Source: Polaromonas sp.
Lineage (GTDB): Bacteria > Pseudomonadota > Gammaproteobacteria > Burkholderiales > Burkholderiaceae_C
Direction: 5' to 3'
NCBI RefSeq assembly: GCF_029945685.1
Contig: NZ_JAQSDA010000005.1
Coordinates: forward strand, 1 to 52,457
DNA length: 52,457 bases
A program made the position numbers and the translations under genes. Shown piece by piece: positions 1 to 8,449 of the stretch (the first letter of the stretch is position 1; each line of letters opens with the position of its first letter). Under the pieces are notes generated by a model. It saw nothing but the letters and a program-made list of their open reading frames with translations. It had not been told where the DNA came from and did no database searches.

Positions 1-158
1 TCCCCCTCCATCGCCCAGCGGGGCGAGGGAGGGGCTAGGGGTGGGAGTGGGGAGTTAGACCTACTGCCCAAGGCAGACCGCAGGCGCAGCGTGACGCCGG
101 TGTCGCGGGCGGCTTGAGGGCCCGACGTCCCAGGCACAACCCTGCCAGAATCCCCCAG

Positions 159-1358
159 ATGCAATTTTTCAGAGACCTCAACCTCTCCGCCTTCACCGCA
201 GGCTTCGTCGCCGTCCTGGTCGGCTTCACGAGTTCTGTCGCCATCGTTTTCCAGGCGGCGCAGGCCTTCAACGCCACGCCGGAGCAGATCAGTTCCTGGA
301 TGTGGGCGCTGGGCCTGGGCATGGGCCTGTGTTCGGCGATTCCTTCGCTGTGGCTGAAAAAACCGGTCATGGTGGCGTGGTCCACACCGGGCGCGGCGGT
401 GCTGGCGACGGCGGGGCTGGCCGGCGGGTTTTCGATGGGTGAGGCGGTGGCGGCTTTCATGGCGAGTGCAGCGCTGATCACGCTGTTCGGCGTGACCGGC
501 TGGTTCGAGAAGCTCATGAACCGGATTCCCATGGCGATTGCCTCGGCCTTGCTGGCCGGCGTGCTCGCGCGGTTCGGCCTGCAGGCTTTTGCTGCGGCCC
601 AGACCGCCTTGCCGCTGGTGCTGCTGATGCTCGCGGTCTATCTGCTGGGTAAACGTTTCATGCCGCGCTACGCGGTGGTGCTGACCTTGTTCGGCGCCAT
701 TGTGTTTGTCGCCGCGCGTGGCGAGATGCGCTGGGCCGCCATGAACTTCTCTTTGGCCCTGCCCGTGTTTGTCGCGCCGCAGTTCACGCTGGCGGCGATT
801 GTCAGCCTGGCGCTGCCATTGTTCGTGGTGACCATGGCCTCGCAAAACCTGCCCGGCGTCGCGGCCATTCGCGCCGCGGGCTATGGGCCGGATGCACCGG
901 ACGGCGGCATTCCGGTGTCCAAGGTCATCACGCTCACCGGCCTGGCGACGCTGCTGCTCGCGCCTTTTGGCGCCTTTGCGCTGAACCTCAGCGCCATCAC
1001 GGCCGCCATCTGCATGGGCCCCGAAGCGCACGAGGACCCGCGCAAGCGCTACACCGCGGCGGTGGCCTGCGGCGCGATTTATGTCGTGATCGGCATTTTC
1101 GGCGCTGCCGTGACCGGGTTGCTGACGGCTTTCCCCAAGGAGCTGGTGGTCGCGATTGCCGGGCTGGCCTTGCTGGGCACGATAGGAAGCGGCCTGGCGC
1201 TGGCTGTGCGTGAGGAATCGCACCGCGAGGCCGCGCTCATCACTTTTCTGGTCACGCTGTCGGGCGTGGCCATTGCCGGCATCGGCTCGGCCTTCTGGGG
1301 CGTGGTGGCCGGCGCGATCGCGCTATTTGTACAACAATACCGGCAGCGCGCTGCCTGA
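159..1358 (+). CDS. benE: BenE family benzoate/H+ symporter-like membrane transporter
   Basis: A 399-residue, strongly hydrophobic protein with about a dozen membrane spans and the family's early FTSSVAIVFQAA stretch, followed by a conserved WSTPGAA segment. BenE proteins are inner-membrane proton symporters for benzoate or related aromatic acids. Length fits the family (about 390-400). The frame is open from 114, but the ATG at 159 gives the typical MQFFRDLNLS start. It is followed after 34 bases by gshB on the same strand. No benzoate catabolic genes lie nearby, so the substrate is uncertain. Confidence 0.85.
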   Translation: MQFFRDLNLSAFTAGFVAVLVGFTSSVAIVFQAAQAFNATPEQISSWMWALGLGMGLCSAIPSLWLKKPVMVAWSTPGAAVLATAGLAGGFSMGEAVAAFMASAALITLFGVTGWFEKLMNRIPMAIASALLAGVLARFGLQAFAAAQTALPLVLLMLAVYLLGKRFMPRYAVVLTLFGAIVFVAARGEMRWAAMNFSLALPVFVAPQFTLAAIVSLALPLFVVTMASQNLPGVAAIRAAGYGPDAPDGGIPVSKVITLTGLATLLLAPFGAFALNLSAITAAICMGPEAHEDPRKRYTAAVACGAIYVVIGIFGAAVTGLLTAFPKELVVAIAGLALLGTIGSGLALAVREESHREAALITFLVTLSGVAIAGIGSAFWGVVAGAIALFVQQYRQRAA

Positions 1359-1392
1359 GCAGTCACCACCCCCTTTACAGATTGACCCGTTC

Positions 1393-2334
1393 ATGAACAT
1401 TCTTTTCATTGCCGACCCGCTGGCCTCTTTCAAGATCTACAAGGACACCACCTTCGCGATGATGCGCGAGGCGCAGCGGCGCGGCCACCAGATCAGCGCC
1501 TGCGAACAGCAGGACCTGATGTGGCAGCGCGGTGCCCCGGTGATGGCCCATGTGCGCGACATCACGCTGACCGGCGACGCCACGGACTGGTTCGCCGAGC
1601 GCGGCACGCGCCAGGTCGCACTGAAAGAGTTCGACGCCATCCTGATGCGCAAGGACCCGCCGTTTGACAGCGAGTACTTCTATGCCACCCACCTGCTCGA
1701 GCAGGCCGAGCGCGACGGTGCCCGGGTTTTCAACAAGCCGCGCGCGCTGCGCGACCATCCCGAGAAACTCGCGATCATGGAGTTCCCGCAGTTCATCGGC
1801 CCGACGCTGGTGACGCGCGACCCGGAGGACATCAAGCGTTTCCATGCCGAACATCAGGACATCATCCTCAAGCCGCTCGACGGCATGGGCGGCATGGGCA
1901 TCTTCCGCGTCGGGCCCGACGGCCTGAACCTGGGCTCCATCACCGAAACGCTGAACCGCCATGGCGCGCAAAGCCTGATGGTGCAGAAGTTCCTGCCCGA
2001 GATCGTCAAGGGCGACAAGCGCGTGCTCATCATCGGCGGTCGCTATGTGCCTTTCAGTCTGGCGCGTATCCCGCAGGGCAGCGAGGTGCGCGGCAACCTG
2101 GCGGCCGGCGGCCTGGGTGTGGCGCTGCCCTTGTCGGCACGTGATTGCGAGATCGCCGAGGCGCTGGGCCCTGTCCTGCACAGCCGCGGCCTGCTGCTGG
2201 CCGGTGTGGACGTGATCGGTGACTGCGTGACCGAGATCAACGTCACCAGCCCAACCTGCTTCCAGGAAATTTTCGACCAGACCGGCTTCGACGTGGCGGC
2301 GATGTTTATCGATGCCCTTGAAGCCGCCGTCTGA
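1393..2334 (+). CDS. gshB: Glutathione synthetase
   Basis: A 313-residue ATP-grasp enzyme that joins gamma-glutamylcysteine and glycine to make glutathione in the cytoplasm. The N-terminus MNILFIADPLASFKIYKDTT is the classic GshB opening. The glycine-rich ATP-grasp loop (LKPLDGMGGMGIF, about residues 160-172) and the C-terminal EINVTSPT metal/substrate segment are intact. The frame is open upstream into benE, but the ATG at 1393 gives the family start and length. gshA is not in the window. The gene converges on the amidotransferase gene, with a short hairpin and an 18-base repeat between them. Confidence 0.96.
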   Translation: MNILFIADPLASFKIYKDTTFAMMREAQRRGHQISACEQQDLMWQRGAPVMAHVRDITLTGDATDWFAERGTRQVALKEFDAILMRKDPPFDSEYFYATHLLEQAERDGARVFNKPRALRDHPEKLAIMEFPQFIGPTLVTRDPEDIKRFHAEHQDIILKPLDGMGGMGIFRVGPDGLNLGSITETLNRHGAQSLMVQKFLPEIVKGDKRVLIIGGRYVPFSLARIPQGSEVRGNLAAGGLGVALPLSARDCEIAEALGPVLHSRGLLLAGVDVIGDCVTEINVTSPTCFQEIFDQTGFDVAAMFIDALEAAV

Positions 2335-2375
2335 ACATAAAAACAGGCCCTGGCCCTTTTCTGTCATGCGCTGAC

Positions 2376-2393
2376 AGCTCCTGTTTTTGTAGC
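2376..2393. repeat. 18-base AGCT-N10-TAGC dispersed element
   Basis: Sequence agctcctgtttttgtagc, lying between the convergent gshB and amidotransferase genes and directly after a small hairpin (ctgtca-tgcgc-tgacag, 2361-2377). It is one of at least 12 same-length copies in this window. Confidence 0.6.
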
Positions 2394-2396
2394 GAA

Positions 2397-3191
2397 TCAG
2401 GGGTACAGCGCACCGCCGACAAACACCTTGAGCTCGCCCGGCGCAAAGGCGACCCAGTGTTCGTTGGTGGTCAGCGGCGCCGTCACCACCACCGCAACGC
2501 GGTCGGTCGGCTGCGTGTGTTCGGCGAAGTTCACGCTCAGGTCTTCGTCGCTGAGCGTGGCGTGCGCAAACGGGTGTTGGCGCTCGACGTAATACAGGCT
2601 GGTCGAGGCATGGGCCCACAAGGCCTGGCCGTTGCCGAGTAAGAAGTTGAAGGTGCCGTGCGGGGCGATCTGCGCCGCCAGTTCGCGCAGGGTCAGGGTC
2701 AGCTCGCCCACGCTGGGCACACCGGCGTGCGATTTGGCCAGCTCCTGCATGATCCAGCAAAACGCGCGTTCGCTGTCGGTTGTGCCCACCGGCCGGAAGC
2801 TGCCGTGCAGGCGCGGCGAAAAATCCTTGAGATCGCCGTTGTGCGCGAAGACCCAGTAGCGCCCCCACAACTCGCGCACAAAGGGGTGGCAGTTTTCCAG
2901 CGCCACCCGGCCCTGCGTGGCCTTGCGGATGTGCGCAATGACGTTACGGCTCTTGATCGGGTAGCGCCGTATCAGCTCGGCCACCGGCGACGCGCACGCC
3001 GACTGGTGATCGACAAAATGGCGCAGTCCCTTGTCGCAGCCGTCCACGCCCGGGTCACCATGGCCTTCAAAAAAGGCGATGCCCCAGCCGTCGGTGTGTT
3101 CGCCGGTGTTGCCGCCGCGTTGCGCAAAACCGCTGAAGCTGAAAGTCACGTCGGTCGGCGTGTTGCAGTTCATTCCAAGAAGTTGGCACAT
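2397..3191 (-). CDS. Class II glutamine amidotransferase (YafJ/EgtC-like)
   Basis: A 264-residue Ntn-hydrolase-type glutaminase domain standing alone. The nucleophile is Cys2, exposed after Met removal (MCQLLGMN). Conserved family segments are visible: a HTDGWGIAFFEG stretch, IAHIRKAT, and NCHPF...FAHNGDL. These proteins hydrolyse glutamine or gamma-glutamyl amides; the physiological substrate of the YafJ group is not settled. It starts 3 bases after the stop of the DHA2 transporter on the same strand, so the two are probably co-transcribed and perhaps translationally coupled. Confidence 0.88.
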   Translation of the reverse strand: MCQLLGMNCNTPTDVTFSFSGFAQRGGNTGEHTDGWGIAFFEGHGDPGVDGCDKGLRHFVDHQSACASPVAELIRRYPIKSRNVIAHIRKATQGRVALENCHPFVRELWGRYWVFAHNGDLKDFSPRLHGSFRPVGTTDSERAFCWIMQELAKSHAGVPSVGELTLTLRELAAQIAPHGTFNFLLGNGQALWAHASTSLYYVERQHPFAHATLSDEDLSVNFAEHTQPTDRVAVVVTAPLTTNEHWVAFAPGELKVFVGGALYP

Positions 3192-3194
3192 GGT

Positions 3195-4661
3195 TCAGGC
3201 AGGGTGTTGAGGGGTGGGAACTTCACGCAGCCGCCATGCGGCCACCAGCGCCAGCGCGCACAGTGCCGCCAGCATCATGAAGGCCTCGTTGAAGGCGGCC
3301 AGCCGCGCGGGGCTGGTCGTGGCCTGCGCCAGCGAATCGCCATGCACCGCGAGCCGCCATTCCAGCACGATGCCGCACAGGCTCACCCCGATGGCGCCGC
3401 CCAGCATGCGCACGAAGTTGATGGCGCTCGAGCCTTGCGAAATCAGGCTGTGGTCCAGCGCCCGCAATGAGCCGAGGTTGAGCGAAGGAAGGATGAAGCC
3501 GAGCCCGATGCGGCCCAGGATGGCCCAGAGCACCAGCACCCAGATGGCGCTGGTCAGCGTCACCGTCAGCATCAGTGCAAACGACAGCGCCAGCAGTGCC
3601 AGCCCGATGCTCACCAGCAGATAGGTGGGATGGCGGTCGGCCAGCCGGCCCACCAGCGCAATCGTGACGGCCAGCACAAAACCGGCGGGCAGCAGGATGG
3701 TGCCGACATAAGAGGCCGACAGGCCCAGCCCGAGCTGCATGTAAACCGGCAGCAGGTAGGTGGAGCCGAACAGCGCGGTGCCGTAAATGAAGGCCACGAT
3801 GCTGCCCATCGCGAAAGTCCGGTACCCGAACAGCGCCAGGTTCATCAGCGGCTCGCGCCCGGTGGCGGCCATGCGTCGCTGCCAGGCCAGAAAGACCACC
3901 AGCGCCAGCACCGCGCCGCCCAGCAGCAAGGCAGCTTCCAGCACCGAACCGCCATGCAGGGCCACCATGCCGTTGAGCAGGCACAGGGTACCGGCGCCGC
4001 CCAGCAGCAGGCCGCGCCAGTCCAGGGTGGCGCCCTTGCGGTTCGGCGCCACGCCGCCCGGCGAGGTGACTGGCACATAGCGGTAAGCCATCCACAGCGA
4101 GGCCAGGCAAAAAGGGATCACCATGAAAAAAATCGAGCGCCAGCCGAACAGGTCGACCAGCACGCCGCCCAGGCTGGGGCCGATGGCCGGCGCCAGCACC
4201 ACACCCATGCCGAAGATGCCGCTGGCGCGTCCCTGTTCGTGCGGCGCAAACGCCCGCATGATGATGATGGCCGGAATCGGCTGCACCACCCCGGCCGCCA
4301 GGCCCTCGGCCACACGCGCGCCCAGCACCAGCGCAAAGCTGTTGGCAAGGCCGCCGACGATGCCGCCGGCCAGCAGCAACAGCATGGTGCCCACATAGGT
4401 GCGGCGGTAGCCGTAACGTGCCAGCAGCCAGGGCGTGGTCAGCATGGAGACCGTCATCGCCACCATGAACCCCGAGGTAACCCACTGCGCCCGTTCCTGG
4501 CCCAGGGTGAAATGCTGGCTCATGTCGGGAATCGCCACGTTGACGATGGTCGAGGACATGATGGAGGCCATCGTGCCCGTCATCACCGAGAGCAGCAGCA
4601 GCCAGCGGTAACGCGCGCCGTAACGCGCCTGCATCTCGTCCAGCGTGGAAGGGCTGCTCAA
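3195..4661 (-). CDS. DHA2 family MFS efflux transporter
   Basis: A 488-residue protein with about 14 predicted membrane segments, as expected for the EmrB/QacA drug:H+ antiporter group. The first helix is followed by the motif STIVNVAIPDM, and the RASGIFGMGVVLAPAIGPSLGG stretch (shortened here) around residues 145-165 is motif C of the exporters. The most complete start is a TTG at 4661; an ATG at 4634 is a shorter alternative. It sits 37 bases after the tautomerase gene and just before the amidotransferase gene, so the three probably form one transcript. No separate EmrA-like fusion protein is present. Confidence 0.88.
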   Translation of the reverse strand: MSSPSTLDEMQARYGARYRWLLLLSVMTGTMASIMSSTIVNVAIPDMSQHFTLGQERAQWVTSGFMVAMTVSMLTTPWLLARYGYRRTYVGTMLLLLAGGIVGGLANSFALVLGARVAEGLAAGVVQPIPAIIIMRAFAPHEQGRASGIFGMGVVLAPAIGPSLGGVLVDLFGWRSIFFMVIPFCLASLWMAYRYVPVTSPGGVAPNRKGATLDWRGLLLGGAGTLCLLNGMVALHGGSVLEAALLLGGAVLALVVFLAWQRRMAATGREPLMNLALFGYRTFAMGSIVAFIYGTALFGSTYLLPVYMQLGLGLSASYVGTILLPAGFVLAVTIALVGRLADRHPTYLLVSIGLALLALSFALMLTVTLTSAIWVLVLWAILGRIGLGFILPSLNLGSLRALDHSLISQGSSAINFVRMLGGAIGVSLCGIVLEWRLAVHGDSLAQATTSPARLAAFNEAFMMLAALCALALVAAWRLREVPTPQHPA

Positions 4662-4698
4662 GGCCGGCTTTGTTCTGTTGCGGCGCAGCGAAAGGGCA

Positions 4699-4890
4699 TC
4701 AGTCGCGCGGTTCGGACCAGAGCTTGCCGCCGGTGGACCAGTTCTCGCGCTTGATGTCGGTGATGATCACGTCCACCGAATCGGGTACGCCGCCCAGGAT
4801 CTCGACACTGACACGGGTGATCTCGGCGACCAGCTTTTTCTTCTGCTCGAGGGTGCGGCCTTCCATCATTTCGACGTGGTAGGTGGGCAT
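4699..4890 (-). CDS. 4-oxalocrotonate tautomerase family protein
   Basis: A 63-residue protein, the normal size for the 4-OT family. Met removal leaves the catalytic Pro1 (MPTYHVEMMEGR), and the Arg/Lys-rich helix (EQKKKLVAEITRVSVEILG) and the VIITDI strand fit the beta-alpha-beta fold. The open frame reaches much further upstream, but the ATG at 4890 has an AAAGGA ribosome-binding site and gives the exact family N-terminus. These enzymes move protons between enol and keto forms of 2-oxo acids. It is the first gene of the minus-strand tautomerase-transporter-amidotransferase unit. Confidence 0.92.
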   Translation of the reverse strand: MPTYHVEMMEGRTLEQKKKLVAEITRVSVEILGGVPDSVDVIITDIKRENWSTGGKLWSEPRD

Positions 4891-5033
4891 GGTTTTCCTT
4901 TGAATTGATTTGAACCGGTCCCCTGATGATAAAAGGCCGGCGCGCGCATGCGGTTTTTGTCGGTAAAGACTGACAGCAGGACAAGGCGGGCGGGCGCCCG
5001 GCCATCCGGCGAACGTGGGAAACTCCAGGGGAG

Positions 5034-6320
5034 ATGGCCCCCGGCGTCCCAACCGGCCCGCCCGGCCTGTTGCCCTTGTCCACCGCGCCAGGCGCTTTGA
5101 GAAACCCCTTGTTGAACGACAGCCCTTCTTCTGCCCCCGCCCATTTGCCGCGTCTGGCCGGCCGAGCCTACCACTGCCAGTGCGGCAGCCCGGTTTTTTT
5201 CAGGAACAGCACCTGCCTGGCCTGCGGCACGGCGCTGGGTTACGACCCGGCCCAGGCCAGCCTGCTGCCCCTGATGCCGGGCGAGCAGCCCGACACCTGG
5301 GTCGCCTGGCAGGCTGAAGGCAGCGCCGGACAGCCAGACACGCCGGCGGCGGTTTACCTGCGCTGCGCCAACCTGCAAACCCCGGCGGCCTGCAACTGGC
5401 TGGTGCCGGTCAGCCCGAACGATACGCAGCTGCTGCTGTGCCAGGCCTGCCGCCTCAACCGCACGATTCCCGACCTGAACGACCCCGCGCATCCGGACAA
5501 CGGCGAGTTGTGGGGCAACATCGAGCTGGCCAAGCGGCGCCTGGTGTCGGCCCTGCTGGTGCTGGGCCTGCCAGTGGCCTCGCGAACGAGTGAAGACCCC
5601 GAACACGGCCTGATGTTCGACTTTCTGCGTTCACCCGATTTCGGCCCGCACATCATGACCGGGCACGACACCGGCCTGATCACCCTCAACCTCAACGAAG
5701 CCGACGACGCCACGCGCGAGGCCGCACGCAAGGCCATGCACGAGCCTTACCGCACCTTGCTGGGCCACTTCCGCCACGAGGTCGGCCACTACTACTGGGA
5801 CCGTCTGGTCGCCGGCACGCCCTGGCAGCCCGGTTTCCGGGCGTTGTTTGGCGATGAAAGCCAGGACTATCTGGCCAGCCTGCAGGTCAACTACGAGCAG
5901 GGGCCACGGCCGGACTGGCCGCTGCATTTTGTGAGCGCCTATGCCAGCGTGCACCCCTGGGAGGACTGGGCCGAGTGCTGGGCCCACTACCTGCACATGC
6001 GCGATACCGTAGACACGGCCATGAGTTTTGGCCTGTCGGCCGAAAGTGCCCAGCTCGAATTCACGCCATTCACGCTGGATGCGCTGGACCAGCCGGACCA
6101 CCCGGAGGCACAGGTGTTCCTGGATTTCCTGAACCAGTGGACACGGCTGACCACGCTGCTCAACGAAATGTCGCGCGCCATGGGTCAGCCCGATTTTTAC
6201 CCCTTTGTGCTGCCGCGCGAAGTGGTGGCCAAGCTGCATTTCATCCACCTGGTGGTGACTGCCGTCCGTGACGGGGCGGGTCAGGGGCCGGAGCAGCATC
6301 AGCCCCCAAGCCCGTCCTGA
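5034..6320 (+). CDS. Zinc-ribbon plus putative zinc-binding metallopeptidase (Peptidase_Mx, COG4307)
   Basis: About 428 residues. An N-terminal zinc ribbon (CQCG...CLACG, roughly residues 48-69) and a further CQAC pair near residue 139 are followed by a catalytic-type HEVGH motif at about residue 248, with a downstream WEDWAECWAHYLHMRD segment conserved in this family. The layout matches the 'putative zinc-binding peptidase' family, whose substrate is unknown. The start is uncertain: the ATG at 5034 has a purine-rich stretch too close to it, and TTG codons near 5110 would also work. It is divergent from the tautomerase unit. Confidence 0.82.
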   Translation: MAPGVPTGPPGLLPLSTAPGALRNPLLNDSPSSAPAHLPRLAGRAYHCQCGSPVFFRNSTCLACGTALGYDPAQASLLPLMPGEQPDTWVAWQAEGSAGQPDTPAAVYLRCANLQTPAACNWLVPVSPNDTQLLLCQACRLNRTIPDLNDPAHPDNGELWGNIELAKRRLVSALLVLGLPVASRTSEDPEHGLMFDFLRSPDFGPHIMTGHDTGLITLNLNEADDATREAARKAMHEPYRTLLGHFRHEVGHYYWDRLVAGTPWQPGFRALFGDESQDYLASLQVNYEQGPRPDWPLHFVSAYASVHPWEDWAECWAHYLHMRDTVDTAMSFGLSAESAQLEFTPFTLDALDQPDHPEAQVFLDFLNQWTRLTTLLNEMSRAMGQPDFYPFVLPREVVAKLHFIHLVVTAVRDGAGQGPEQHQPPSPS

Positions 6321-6359
6321 TCAAAAAGCGGCCCCCGCCCAACAGGGACGGGCGCCAGC

Positions 6360-6377
6360 AGCTCCTGATTCAGTAGC
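6360..6377. repeat. 18-base AGCT-N10-TAGC dispersed element
   Basis: Sequence agctcctgattcagtagc between the 3' ends of two convergent genes. The downstream bases (gcttcgcgaatcgca) resemble those after the copy at 2376, so the conserved unit may extend a little to the right. Confidence 0.5.
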
Positions 6378-6397
6378 GCTTCGCGAATCGCAGCCGC

Positions 6398-6676
6398 CTA
6401 TTCGAGCGCCTGCACGGACAGGCCGTGTTGTTCGGAAAACGTCTTCAGGATGCCGGCAATCTCCATGTCCGGCAAGGTGGTCACCAGCTCGACGATCTTG
6501 TGGCCGCTGCCCTTGTGGCTGTCGCTGACGACCACCGTGGCCGCGCTGTCGCCAGCGGCAAACAGCGCCTGCAAGGCCGGGCCCAGCGAGGCCATCAGCT
6601 GCGTGCGTTGGGCCTGCGGCGCGCCGGCAAGCGCCGGGTACTGCAGCTCAAAGGAAAAATTGGTTTTCGGGCTCAT
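6398..6676 (-). CDS. Conserved-looking hypothetical protein, 92 aa
   Basis: A 92-residue, soluble-looking protein starting MSPKTNFSFELQYPALA and ending in a helical acidic segment (EQHGLSVQALE). The ATG at 6676 is preceded by a good GGGAGAC ribosome-binding site; the open frame continues upstream but without support. Codon usage matches the surrounding genes. I recognise no domain. It lies downstream of the spermidine-synthase-like gene on the same strand (111-base gap) and may be part of that transcript. Confidence 0.6.
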   Translation of the reverse strand: MSPKTNFSFELQYPALAGAPQAQRTQLMASLGPALQALFAAGDSAATVVVSDSHKGSGHKIVELVTTLPDMEIAGILKTFSEQHGLSVQALE

Positions 6677-6787
6677 GCTTGTCTCCCATGTTCGTCGGAA
6701 AGCGTCCAGTGTGGCCGGGCGGCCGGCGCGCTGGCGTCGGACAGGGACGCGCGATGCCGTGGGCGGCCTGGCAGCCCAAGACAAGTT

Positions 6788-7558
6788 CTAAGCGTCCCCG
6801 GCGAGGTCCTTCATTTCCCAGACAATGCGCGCGAGCTCGGCCTTGAGCTGCAGGCGCGCAGTGTCTTCCAGCCCGGCCAGGCTTCTGGCCAGCTTCAGCT
6901 TGCGCGGTGAAATCGCCGGGCCGCGGCAGGCAAACACAATCGCGTTGCTTTTTTCTGCGGCCATGACTTCGACCGCGTTGCCGCTGAAACTGCGGTGGAT
7001 ACGGCCGGCCAGCAGCGGGTAGTCGGGGTGGTCGTGGTGCAGGTTGACCACCAGCACGCCGTGCTCGCTCAGGGCGGCGAAGCAGTTGTCATAAAAACGC
7101 TGCGAACACAGCGCCGCAGGCTGGCCGTCCTGGTCAAAGCCGTCGACCAGCAACACATCGAAGACCGGCGTTGCGGCCTGCAGGTAGGCTGCGCCGTCGG
7201 CGGCGATCACCGCAAACCGCGCGTCGTCGTCGGGAATCCGGAACTCGCGCCGCAGGGCGATCACATGCGGGTTGATCTCGAGCACCGTCATGCGCGAGGC
7301 GGGCAACTGCCGGTAGCAGAACTTGGCCAGCGAGCCGCCGCCCAGGCCAATCATGCCGATGTGGGCCGGCGCGGGCTGGAACAGCAGAAAACCCATCATG
7401 GTCCGGGTGTAGTCCACGTCCAGCCGCCAGGGCTGGTGCAAAAGCATGCGGCTTTGCAGCTCGCCCAGCGTGAAATGCAGCGACCTGGATGCGCCGTCTT
7501 CCCGCACAAAGGGCACGGTGTACTGCAGCGACTGAAAATCGCCGGGTGCCGATGTCAC
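6788..7558 (-). CDS. Spermidine synthase-like methyltransferase-fold protein
   Basis: A 256-residue SpeE-fold protein. The SAM/dcSAM-binding loop GMIGLGGGSLAKF, the acidic strand end VLEINPHV and the catalytic-region VLLVDGFDQDG are visible. It is shorter than true spermidine synthases (about 285), and its actual substrate is unknown; many bacterial members are annotated this way without proof of polyamine activity. The start is a GTG at 7558 whose GTGA overlaps the stop of the upstream DUF1275 gene by 4 bases, a typical translational-coupling arrangement. The frame is also open further upstream, but only over the DUF1275 gene. Confidence 0.8.
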   Translation of the reverse strand: MTSAPGDFQSLQYTVPFVREDGASRSLHFTLGELQSRMLLHQPWRLDVDYTRTMMGFLLFQPAPAHIGMIGLGGGSLAKFCYRQLPASRMTVLEINPHVIALRREFRIPDDDARFAVIAADGAAYLQAATPVFDVLLVDGFDQDGQPAALCSQRFYDNCFAALSEHGVLVVNLHHDHPDYPLLAGRIHRSFSGNAVEVMAAEKSNAIVFACRGPAISPRKLKLARSLAGLEDTARLQLKAELARIVWEMKDLAGDA

Positions 7559-8346
7559 GGCGACCTCGCGAGCTTGCGCAGGTCCAGCACCACGGCGGGC
7601 AAGGCCATGGCCACCAGCAGCAGGGCGATCGGCAGCGTGGCGCTGAAGCCCAGGGCCTTGAAGGCGACGGCGCCAAAAATACCGCCGGAAAAAAACAGCC
7701 CGAGCAGGGTGGCATGGATGAACAGCTTGTCGGTGTTGGCCTCGACAAACTGGATGCTGTTGGCCTTCTTCGACTGGTTCCAGTAGATCAACCGGCCCAG
7801 CTCGATGCCCAGGTCGGTGATGACCCCGGTCATGTGGGTGGTGCGGATCTCGGCGTGGGAGATCTTGGTGATGATGGCGTTTTGCAGGCCCATGATGAAA
7901 CACAGCAGCAGCACCGCCGTCGGCACCAGCAGGGTGGCAAAAGACTTCAAGTTGGCGCCCACCAGACCGAACATCAGCAGCAGCAGGGCCTCCAGCAGCA
8001 GGGCCAGCGCGTACTTGCTGCGCAGCTCCTGGCGCCGGGCCCAGCTGATGAGCAAGGTGGTGGTGATGGCCCCGCCGATAAACGCGGCCAGGCTCACCAG
8101 GCCGGCCAGCGCCAGGCCGATGCTGCCCACCACCAGGTCATCGGCGATGGCCGAGACGATGCCCGTCATGTGCGAGGTGTAGCGCTGCACCGCCAGAAAG
8201 CCGCCGGCATTGATGGCGCCGGCCACAAAAGCCAGGATGCCGCCAAACTGCCGGTTGCTGCGGCGCGTGCGTTCCCTGGCGGTGAGTCGAAGCAGAAATT
8301 TGAACAAGCGGGTCCTCTGCCAGGCAAGAAGCATGACACAGGACAT
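7555..8346 (-). CDS. DUF1275 (YoaK-like) inner-membrane protein
   Basis: About 263 residues with six or so hydrophobic helices. The GGILAFVAGAINAGGFLAV opening, SHMTG motif and the repeated AEIRTTHMTGVITDLGIELG segment are hallmarks of the DUF1275/YoaK family, whose function is unknown. The frame is open to 8385; I chose the ATG at 8346, but no clear ribosome-binding site distinguishes it from the ATG at 8334. It is coupled to the spermidine-synthase-like gene by a 4-base overlap, suggesting joint function. Confidence 0.8.
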   Translation of the reverse strand: MSCVMLLAWQRTRLFKFLLRLTARERTRRSNRQFGGILAFVAGAINAGGFLAVQRYTSHMTGIVSAIADDLVVGSIGLALAGLVSLAAFIGGAITTTLLISWARRQELRSKYALALLLEALLLLMFGLVGANLKSFATLLVPTAVLLLCFIMGLQNAIITKISHAEIRTTHMTGVITDLGIELGRLIYWNQSKKANSIQFVEANTDKLFIHATLLGLFFSGGIFGAVAFKALGFSATLPIALLLVAMALPAVVLDLRKLARSP

Positions 8347-8431
8347 TATGGTGCCGGGAAACGGGCCTGCCGTTGCCGCTGCCAAAATTCGTGATGAAAT
8401 CGGCTGCAGCCCGCCAGTGGTGGGCGCAAGG

Positions 8432-8449
8432 CGCTATTGAAGTTGTAGC
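8432..8449. repeat. 18-base element copy (CGCT variant) forming a gene end
   Basis: Sequence cgctattgaagttgtagc, one base off the AGCT-N10-TAGC pattern. Read on the minus strand it supplies the last four codons (LQLQ) and the TAG stop of the DUF1631 gene. Confidence 0.45.

Noticed and set aside
1..158. A gene at the window start
   Set aside because: Only a purine-rich stretch and the leader of the transporter gene; the minus-strand frame over 35-532 is antisense shadow.
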